A stretch of DNA of 5,672 bases from Candidatus Rokuibacteriota bacterium (lineage in GTDB: Bacteria; Methylomirabilota; Methylomirabilia; Rokubacteriales; JACOUJ01): NCBI GenBank assembly GCA_016177865.1, contig JACOUJ010000111.1:1-5672 (forward strand), in the 5' to 3' direction. Under the pieces are notes generated by a model. That model was not told the origin of the DNA and ran no database searches. It saw only the letters and a list, made by a program, of their open reading frames with translations. Below are positions 1 through 4,988 of this stretch, piece after piece. Both the position numbers and the translations under genes were made by a program. Position 1 is the stretch's first letter; each line of letters opens with the position of its first letter.

Positions 1-1431
1 CCGCTCCCCGACCGGGGTCTCGTACCCTTCGGAGAGGCCCCCTATGAAGTCGTGGGCGTAGGCCTGGCGGGCCGCGGTTTCGATCTCGTCCCGGGTGGCG
101 TTAGGTCTCCCGTAGGCGACGTTATAGTAGATCGTCTCGTCGAAGAGGAACGTCTCCTGGGTCACGAGCCCGATCTGGGCCCGGAGCGAAGCGAGAGAGA
201 CCTCCCGGAGGTCACGACCGTCAATTCGAATCGCCCCCCGCGTCACATCGTGGAAGCGCGGAATGAGATCTACCAGCGTGGATTTCCCGGCCCCGGAGAG
301 TCCCACAAACGCCACCACCTCTCCTTTTCGCACGATGAGGGAGACATCTTTGAGCACCATCTCAGCGCCCGGGTCGTACTGGAACCAGACGCGGTCGAAC
401 TCAATCCGATCCCGGAATTCCTCGAGAGTCGCCGGCTGGGGCGGATCGGTGACGGCCGACCGGAGGGCCAGGATCTCGAAGATCCGCTCCGAGGCTGCCG
501 CGGTCAGGTGGACAACATTCGAGAGGCGCGAGAGCTTACGGATCGGGCCGTAGAGCATGATGGTAGCGGCCAGGAAGGAGAAAAAGGTGCCCGGGGTCGT
601 GTTTCCCTGAATCACCTGATGGCCGCCGTACCAGAGCCCGGCGATGATCCCGATCGCTCCCAGGATCTCCATCAAAGGTTCTGTCAGTTCATCCGCGCGA
701 TGCTTCTTCAAGGAGACGTCCAGAAGGCGCTGGTTCACGTTCTCGAAGCGGGCGCGCTCGTGGGCCTCCCGCCCGAAGGCCTTGACGATCTTGGCGCCGG
801 TCAAGGACTCCTGGATGACGGTGTTAAGGTGGGCGATCCGTGCCTGGATACGTCGCCCGATCCCGTGGATCTTCCGACCGATGGTTCGGATGGTCAACCC
901 GACCGCTGGGAATGCGATCATGGCCAGGAGTGTGAGACGCCACTCTTGGATGAACATGACCGTCAAAAGAGCGATGATGGTGGCAACCTCACGGACGGCC
1001 TGAACCAGGACCCTGGAGGAGGCCCGACCGAGTTGGCCTGTATCAATGGTCAGGCGAGACATCAGGTCCGCGGAATGGCGGCCCTGAAAGAAGGCCACCG
1101 GCATCTCGATGATGTGAGCGTAGAGGTCGCGCCGGACCTGGGCCATGACCCGCTCCCCGACGGCCGCCATGAGATAGGCCTGGGCATAATGGGCCACCCC
1201 CTTGATGAGATACGTGACAAAGATGGCCAAGGGGATGAGCTTCAACATGAGGTAATCCTGCCGCACGAAGATGCCGTCGAGGGCGGGCTTGACGAGCCAG
1301 GCGATGAGCCCGTCGAGGCTCGAGATCACCAGGGCCAGCCCGGCCCCGATCATGAGCCAGGACCAATGAGGGCGAAGGTACGGAGTGAGCTTGGCGAAGG
1401 CCTGGAACGCCTCGCGAGAGGACCGATTCAT
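1..1431 (-). CDS. MsbA-like ABC exporter, fused permease and ATPase (3' end cut by window)
   Basis: Reading the minus strand from ATG at 1431 gives 477 open codons running off the left edge. The first part is an exporter-type membrane domain, with hydrophobic helices near residues 25-48, 63-80, 147-161, 165-182, 253-272 and 281-296. The nucleotide-binding domain follows from about residue 342: A-loop Tyr352, Walker A GLSGAGKST (377-385) and Q-loop Gln425 in VTQETFLFD. The frame ends in ETPVGER, the X-loop just before the ABC signature, so the signature, Walker B and H-loop (roughly 100 residues by family length near 580) lie outside the window. Homodimeric half-transporters of this type in the inner membrane flip lipid A or other amphiphiles using ATP; lipid A-core is the likeliest cargo here but is not proven. 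An in-frame TAG at 1467-1465 leaves ATG 1431 as the only normal start. No Shine-Dalgarno is visible, and a TACAAT box lies only 7 bases upstream. Family call is firm; substrate is inferred. Confidence 0.93.
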   Translation of the reverse strand, partial: MNRSSREAFQAFAKLTPYLRPHWSWLMIGAGLALVISSLDGLIAWLVKPALDGIFVRQDYLMLKLIPLAIFVTYLIKGVAHYAQAYLMAAVGERVMAQVRRDLYAHIIEMPVAFFQGRHSADLMSRLTIDTGQLGRASSRVLVQAVREVATIIALLTVMFIQEWRLTLLAMIAFPAVGLTIRTIGRKIHGIGRRIQARIAHLNTVIQESLTGAKIVKAFGREAHERARFENVNQRLLDVSLKKHRADELTEPLMEILGAIGIIAGLWYGGHQVIQGNTTPGTFFSFLAATIMLYGPIRKLSRLSNVVHLTAAASERIFEILALRSAVTDPPQPATLEEFRDRIEFDRVWFQYDPGAEMVLKDVSLIVRKGEVVAFVGLSGAGKSTLVDLIPRFHDVTRGAIRIDGRDLREVSLASLRAQIGLVTQETFLFDETIYYNVAYGRPNATRDEIETAARQAYAHDFIGGLSEGYETPVGER

Positions 1432-1438
1432 GATCGAT

Positions 1439-1467
1439 ATTGTACTACGCCCCTTTGGGCGAGCCTA
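1439..1467 (-). promoter_or_regulatory. Possible promoter of the ABC exporter gene
   Basis: On the minus strand TACAAT (1444-1439) matches the sigma70 -10 consensus at 5 of 6 positions. A 17-base spacer upstream places a weak -35 candidate, TAGGCT (1467-1462, 3 of 6). The box shares the 9-mer AGTACAATA with the -10 proposed for mrp at 2068-2076. Only 7 bases separate it from the ATG at 1431, so transcription would start at or beside the start codon and give a leaderless mRNA. The -35 is poor, so the call is tentative; the gene may also be read through from the flavin reductase. Confidence 0.35.
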
Positions 1468-1499
1468 CGCGCTTTTGTTCTTGTCGAAGGACTCCCTCG

Positions 1500-1520
1500 C
1501 CCCGCCTGAAGCGAGCGGGG
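1500..1520 (-). terminator. Weak hairpin after the flavin reductase gene
   Basis: CCCCGC (1500-1505) and GCGGGG (1515-1520) form a perfect 6-bp GC stem with a 9-base loop, 20 bases beyond the flavin reductase stop codon. No U-tract follows on the minus strand, so it does not meet the usual intrinsic terminator pattern. It could be a partial terminator, an mRNA 3'-end stabiliser, or chance in GC-rich DNA. Confidence 0.25.
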
Positions 1521-1540
1521 AACTCCGGCGAGACCACAAA

Positions 1541-2011
1541 CTACAGGGAGTGGTAGCGGTGGCGGTAATAAAGCAGAGGCTCTCCCGACAGCACGCGGGC
1601 GGTTTCCACCTCTCCGACGCAGATCGTGTGATCACCGCCATTGTAGGTGTGGATTAATCGGCACTCGAGCACGGTGAGGGCATCGTCAAAGACTGGGAGG
1701 CCATGGATGCCTGTCCGGTAAGGGATCCCGGCGAACTTGTCCCCTTCGGCGGTCGCAAAGCGGCGCGAGAGCGCCTCCTGGTCCCGCGCCAGGATGTTGA
1801 TCGCGAACCATCCCGCGTGAATCAGGGAATCGTGACTGTCGGACTTCCGATCCACGCACACAAGGACCCACGGGGGCTCGAGGGAGACGGAGGTGAAGGC
1901 GCTGGCCGTCAGGCCCACGGACTGGCCCGCCGCGTTCCGCGTCGTGACCACGGTGACGCCGCTAGCGAAGTGGCTCAGGGCTTCACGAAACTCTTTCGGA
2001 GAGACCGGCAT
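1541..2011 (-). CDS. Flavin reductase-like domain protein (FMN-binding split barrel)
   Basis: This 156-residue protein has the hallmarks and length of the flavin reductase-like family (HpaC/RutF type), which reduces FMN or FAD with NAD(P)H, often for a partner monooxygenase. Visible blocks are FASGVTVVTT (15-24), GLTASAFTSVSLEPP (33-47, the region that contacts FMN phosphate in relatives), FAINIL (69-74), LSRRFA (81-86), GDHTICVGEV (126-135, with the conserved His128) and the C-terminal PLLYYRHRYHSL. It looks cytosolic, with no signal peptide or membrane segment. ATG 2011 is the only standard start after an in-frame stop at 2044-2042. No Shine-Dalgarno is seen, and the predicted promoter leaves a leader of only a few bases. 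No monooxygenase partner lies in the window, so the electron acceptor is unknown; heme- or FMN-binding relatives without reductase activity also exist. It diverges from mrp and precedes the ABC exporter by 109 bases. Confidence 0.9.
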   Translation of the reverse strand: MPVSPKEFREALSHFASGVTVVTTRNAAGQSVGLTASAFTSVSLEPPWVLVCVDRKSDSHDSLIHAGWFAINILARDQEALSRRFATAEGDKFAGIPYRTGIHGLPVFDDALTVLECRLIHTYNGGDHTICVGEVETARVLSGEPLLYYRHRYHSL

Positions 2012-2022
2012 GAGCGCGAAAT

Positions 2023-2051
2023 GTTCTAGCAGGTCTGTCCTCTAATTGCAA
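2023..2051 (-). promoter_or_regulatory. Predicted promoter of the flavin reductase gene
   Basis: On the minus strand, TTGCAA (2051-2046, 4 of 6 to TTGACA) and TAGAAC (2028-2023, 4 of 6 to TATAAT) are separated by exactly 17 bases. The start codon is 11 bases past the -10 box, which predicts a 5' leader of about 4-5 bases. The -35 hexamer is the same DNA used by the divergent mrp promoter. Each box is an imperfect match; the spacing and position give the support. Confidence 0.4.
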
Positions 2052-2074
2052 GCTCGGATTCGAGGGAGTACAAT
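2046..2074 (+). promoter_or_regulatory. Predicted promoter of the mrp operon
   Basis: TTGCAA (2046-2051) and TACAAT (2069-2074, 5 of 6 to TATAAT) lie 17 bases apart. The expected transcription start is near 2081, giving a leader of about 50 bases before the mrp ATG. The spacer contains a small inverted repeat, CTCG-GATT-CGAG (2053-2064), which could be an operator or chance. No recognised Fe-S regulator (IscR-like) site could be identified with confidence. Confidence 0.5.
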
Positions 2075-2120
2075 ACGACCGTTCATTCATCCGCCGATCA
2101 AGTCCAGTGGATGTTCCTAT

Positions 2121-2129
2121 AAGGGAGGG
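2121..2129 (+). promoter_or_regulatory. Ribosome binding site of mrp
   Basis: AAGGGAGGG sits directly upstream of ATG 2132, with GGAGG at 2124-2128 and only 3 bases between it and the start. It is the only strong Shine-Dalgarno sequence in front of any gene in the window and fixes the mrp start, since the frame is closed by TAA at 2120-2122 just upstream. Confidence 0.7.
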
Positions 2130-2131
2130 CC

Positions 2132-3241
2132 ATGAGCCTCTTTGGAAAGGAAAAAGAAAGGACGAGCGCGACCCAGGAGACGATCCTTGGTGCCTTGAGG
2201 AGTATCGAAGACCCCGCCGTTCACAAGGACATCGTCAGCCTGGGTCTCGTCCAGGATCTCGTGATCCAAGGCGGACACGTCGCGTTCACGCTCGCCTTCA
2301 GCACACAACCCGCCCCCGTGAAGGTCGAGCTCCATAGACGGGCGCGGAAAGTGGTGTCGCAACTGCCTGGCGTCACTGAGGTAAAAGTGAAGATGGGGAC
2401 GGGCGCTCAGGCCGCGCGGCCGCAGCAAGCGGCTCCCCACATGCCGCCGCCGAACTTCATCCCCGACGTGAGGCACACGATCGCGGTCTCATCGGGAAAG
2501 GGAGGGGTGGGGAAATCCACAGTTGCCGTCAACCTCTCCTTGGCCCTCCGGCAAACCGGCGCAACCGTCGGCTTGGTGGACGTGGATGTCTATGGGCCGG
2601 ATATCCCGCTCATGATGGGGGCGCGCGGGAGGCCGGGGATGTTTGATAACCGAATCATCCCCGTGGAGACCCACGGAGTGAAGCTCATCTCCATCGGATT
2701 TTTTGTTGCCGAGGGTGAGGCGATCGTCTGGCGGGGACCGATGATTGACTCCGCGGTCAAGCAGTTCCTCAAGGACGTGAATTGGGGGGAGCTGGACTAC
2801 CTGGTCTTTGACATGCCTCCCGGAACCGGAGACGCCCAGCTCAGCCTTTCCCAGGTCATTCCTCTCTCCGGTGCCCTCATCGTCACGACGCCCCAGGATG
2901 TGGCCCTCCTCGATGTCCGGAAGGCCATCGCCATGTTCAGAAAGATGAACGTGCCGATCCTCGGTGTGGTGGAGAACATGAGCGCTTTGACTTGCCCCCA
3001 CTGCGGGGAGAAGATCAGCATCTTCGGCGAGGGGGGCGGGCAGCGGGTCGCCGACGAATTCGGGGTCCCGTTGCTCGGCCAGATTCCTCTCGACCCCGAG
3101 ACGCGCAAGGGTGGGGATGCGGGGCTCCCCATCCTGCTGGGGCTGCCTGACTCGTCGCAGGCGGAGGCATTCAGGAAGCTGGCAGGAGCTGTGATCTCGC
3201 GGATCAACGTGATGCCCGCCCAGTTGCCGACGATCGGCTAG
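2132..3241 (+). CDS. mrp: Mrp/ApbC family iron-sulfur cluster carrier ATPase
   Basis: This 369-residue protein is full length for bacterial Mrp (ApbC), a cytosolic P-loop ATPase of the NBP35 group that binds a 4Fe-4S cluster and passes it to apo-enzymes. An N-terminal MIP18/DUF59 domain (about 14-90) is followed by an Ala/Pro-rich linker (91-110) and the ATPase domain. Visible motifs are the deviant Walker A GKGGVGKST (122-130), VDVDVYGPDIP (149-159), RGPMIDSAVKQF (201-212), Walker B-like DMPPGTGD (227-234), TTPQDVALLDVRKA (252-265) and the cluster-binding CPHC (Cys288 and Cys291), which bridges a cluster across the dimer. All key residues are present. The start follows a strong ribosome binding site. 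It heads the plus-strand gene run, with the Lon-N gene 39 bases downstream, and is divergent from the flavin reductase. Family assignment is very secure; client proteins are unknown. Confidence 0.97.
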   Translation: MSLFGKEKERTSATQETILGALRSIEDPAVHKDIVSLGLVQDLVIQGGHVAFTLAFSTQPAPVKVELHRRARKVVSQLPGVTEVKVKMGTGAQAARPQQAAPHMPPPNFIPDVRHTIAVSSGKGGVGKSTVAVNLSLALRQTGATVGLVDVDVYGPDIPLMMGARGRPGMFDNRIIPVETHGVKLISIGFFVAEGEAIVWRGPMIDSAVKQFLKDVNWGELDYLVFDMPPGTGDAQLSLSQVIPLSGALIVTTPQDVALLDVRKAIAMFRKMNVPILGVVENMSALTCPHCGEKISIFGEGGGQRVADEFGVPLLGQIPLDPETRKGGDAGLPILLGLPDSSQAEAFRKLAGAVISRINVMPAQLPTIG

Positions 3242-3280
3242 CAGGCTGGCTGGGGGAATGAAGCACAGATCCTGGCCCAC

Positions 3281-3943
3281 GTGGAAATAGAGATTCCGAT
3301 CTTCCCTCTGCCTGACCTGGTTTTCTTTCCCCACACCCTTCTGCCCCTCCACATCTTTGAGCCTCGTTACCGGCAGATGGTCGCCGACTGTCTCAAAGGC
3401 GACCGGCAGCTCGCGGTCGTGATGCTCAAGCCCGGTTGGGAGCAGGGGTACGAGGGGTCGGCTCCTGTCCACTCCGTCGCCGGGGCCGGAGAGATCATCA
3501 AATGCGAGCGCCTCGATGAGGGTCGGTACAATATCCTCCTTCGAGGTAAGCGCCGCATTCGCATCGCACAGGAACTTCCCTCGGGGAAGCTCTATCGGGT
3601 GGTCCGGGCCGTAGTCCTCGACGAGAAAGAGCCACAGGCGGGGCGTGCGGCGCTCGGACCGGGGCTCGAGAGTCTCCGATCTGCCTACCTCCGCCTTCTT
3701 GAGACCTTGGGGCGGAAAGACGCGCGGGTCCAGGATAAGGCGGTCGAGATGGGTGCCCCCGGGGCCCTGATCGATCGCGTCGCGTCTGTCGCCGTACCGG
3801 ACCCGCGCGTTCGCCAGCGTCTCCTTGAGACATTGGACCTCCAGGAGCGTCTCCAGATCACCTCCTCGATCGTCTTCGATCTCCTGCTCCTGGTGACCGG
3901 GGGGATCAAGGGGACTCCCATCCCCAAAGAGCGCCTAAACTAG
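3281..3943 (+). CDS. Stand-alone Lon N-terminal (substrate-binding) domain protein
   Basis: The 220-residue product opens with IPIFPLPDLVFFPHTLLPLH and continues IFEPRYRQMV, the classic start of the Lon protease N-terminal domain (LON substrate-binding, PF02190). A beta-rich part (about 3-115, including GRYNILLRGKRRIRI) is followed by a helical part (about 125-205), as in Lon N-domains. It ends there: there is no AAA+ ATPase and no Ser-Lys protease domain, so it cannot degrade proteins alone. Such short forms are common in bacteria; roles as adaptors or chaperone-like binders are proposed but poorly shown. GTG 3281 is the best start because the conserved motif begins at residue 4-5; CTG 3272 is the only other candidate before the in-frame TAG at 3239-3241. 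No clear ribosome binding site precedes it, so coupling to mrp translation is possible. It ends with tandem stops TAG TGA (3941-3946). Confidence 0.92.
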   Translation: MEIEIPIFPLPDLVFFPHTLLPLHIFEPRYRQMVADCLKGDRQLAVVMLKPGWEQGYEGSAPVHSVAGAGEIIKCERLDEGRYNILLRGKRRIRIAQELPSGKLYRVVRAVVLDEKEPQAGRAALGPGLESLRSAYLRLLETLGRKDARVQDKAVEMGAPGALIDRVASVAVPDPRVRQRLLETLDLQERLQITSSIVFDLLLLVTGGIKGTPIPKERLN

Positions 3944-4001
3944 TGAAGCGTGAAAGGAAACGAAATAGGCTTACGTGCTGGTTAACGCATGGGGGAGGTT
4001 G

Positions 4002-4031
4002 GGAGGGGGAGCAGATGCGGCTCACCCCTCC
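4002..4031 (+). promoter_or_regulatory. Strong hairpin upstream of the membrane hydrolase gene
   Basis: GGAGGGG plus GAGC (4002-4012) pair with GCTC plus CCCCTCC (4020-4023 and 4025-4031), making an 11-bp stem with one bulged A (4024) and a 7-base loop. The stem ends 10 bases before ATG 4042. The likely ribosome site GGTGA (4033-4037) sits immediately after it. No T-tract follows on either strand, so it is not a standard terminator. It may tune translation of the downstream gene or protect mRNA ends. The left arm overlaps a G-rich tract (3991-4009) that could fold differently. Confidence 0.5.
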
Positions 4032-4041
4032 TGGTGAATAA

Positions 4042-4980
4042 ATGGATCCGGTGACCCACGGGCTCACTGGAGCGCTTCTGGCCGAAGCGGGCTTTGCCCA
4101 GCGCTTCGGCCGCCAGGCCCGCTTCGCCATGATTGGCGGAGCCATCGCCCCCGATATCGATGTCCTCTGGAGTCCGGCCGGAAGCGTCGTCGCCCTGGAG
4201 ACTCACCGGGGGATCACCCATTCGTTCGTCGGAGGCATCGGGGTTGCCCTGGGCGTCGCCCTCGTGGCCCGATTCCTCGGCCCGGAAAAACGATGGGGAC
4301 CCCTGATCGGCATGAGCTATCTGGGTCTTGTGTTGGGTCACCTCTTCCTGGACCTCATCACCCCGTACGGGATCCAGCTCTTCTTGCCATTCTCGAATGC
4401 GCGCCCGGCCTGGGATCTGGCCTTTATCCTCGACCCCTTCCAGACAATCCCCCTCCTCGTCGTCCTCCTCGCGGCCTGGCTCATCCCCTCTGTCAGGACA
4501 CGCGTGGCCCGCCTCGGGGTGGTCTACCTGATAGCCTACTTCACGCTGCTGGCCGTCAATCACGGCGTGGCCCTTCAGCGGGTCGAGACGGCTGCCCACG
4601 CTCAGGGGCTCTCTCCTCTGAAGATGGCTGCGCTCCCACAACCGGCCCGCCCCTTCGAGTGGCTTGCCCTCGTCGAGACCCCAGAGGTCATTGGGCGAAG
4701 CGTCGTCCGCCCCTGGAGCTCGGGGTCTCTGACCTTCGAGCGGATCCCGCGGGGTGAGCGGAACGGGTTGGTCCATGAGGTTGAAAGACTCCCGTCGGTG
4801 CGGACGTTCCTCTGGTTCGCCCGTTTCCCCGTGGTCACGATCCGGCAGGAGAACGGGCGCCAGGTTGTGGAGTATCAAGATCTCCGCTTCTCTGACACCC
4901 CGAGGGGGCGTTCCCTCTTTCGCCTCCGTGTCTTCGTCAATCGGCGAGGCGATGTGGAGCAAGTCCTCTTCGGGCGTTGA
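4042..4980 (+). CDS. YdjM/DUF457-type membrane-bound metal-dependent hydrolase
   Basis: The N-terminal half matches the YdjM (DUF457, PF04307) family of inner-membrane putative metal-dependent hydrolases: DPVTHGLTGALLAE (His6), GGAIAPDIDVLW (Asp38, Asp40), HRGITHS (His55, His60) and LGHLFLDLITPYG (His100, Asp104). These His/Asp residues are the probable metal ligands. Hydrophobic segments near 62-79, 88-107, 133-149 and 157-173 suggest about four membrane helices. Residues 180-312 form a soluble tail rich in beta-like segments that I do not recognise. The substrate of the family is unknown; E. coli YdjM is LexA-controlled, but no SOS box is visible here. ATG 4042 precedes the conserved DPVTHG motif directly and has a modest GGTGA ribosome site. 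It lies 98 bases after the Lon-N gene and 8 before the PDZ gene. Confidence 0.88.
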   Translation: MDPVTHGLTGALLAEAGFAQRFGRQARFAMIGGAIAPDIDVLWSPAGSVVALETHRGITHSFVGGIGVALGVALVARFLGPEKRWGPLIGMSYLGLVLGHLFLDLITPYGIQLFLPFSNARPAWDLAFILDPFQTIPLLVVLLAAWLIPSVRTRVARLGVVYLIAYFTLLAVNHGVALQRVETAAHAQGLSPLKMAALPQPARPFEWLALVETPEVIGRSVVRPWSSGSLTFERIPRGERNGLVHEVERLPSVRTFLWFARFPVVTIRQENGRQVVEYQDLRFSDTPRGRSLFRLRVFVNRRGDVEQVLFGR

Positions 4981-4988
4981 GAACCGGT

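Noticed and set aside
52..1509. Plus-strand open frame of 485 codons opposite the ABC exporter
   Set aside because: It is antisense to a protein with clear transporter domains and Walker A. Its translation is low in hydrophobic structure, rich in Asp/Gly/Pro/His/Arg and matches no family I know; this is a usual shadow frame in GC-rich DNA.
2111..2122. Three-codon upstream ORF (ATG TTC CTA TAA) before mrp
   Set aside because: It ends just before the mrp ribosome site, but it has no ribosome site of its own and so short a frame is expected by chance.
3226..3238. Small hairpin GCCGA-CGA-TCGGC at the end of mrp
   Set aside because: Only 5 bp, inside the final codons, without a T-tract. It does not support a terminator between mrp and the Lon-N gene.
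2489..3472. Minus-strand open frame of 327 codons opposite mrp and the Lon-N gene
   Set aside because: It covers the motif-rich part of mrp and crosses the gene junction. Its composition (His, Arg, Asp, Gly, Pro) is that of a shadow frame.
3901..3925. Inverted repeat GGGGAT/ATCCCC near the end of the Lon-N gene
   Set aside because: It lies within coding sequence, has a 13-base loop and no following T-tract, so a terminator call is not supported.
3989..4054. 21-codon ORF overlapping the hydrolase start
   Set aside because: No ribosome site, and its codons are made of the G-tract and hairpin sequence. The structure is the simpler explanation of this stretch.
3982..4962. Minus-strand open frame of 326 codons opposite the hydrolase
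   Set aside because: The plus strand here encodes conserved DUF457 motifs and membrane helices; the antisense product is highly charged and without recognisable domains.
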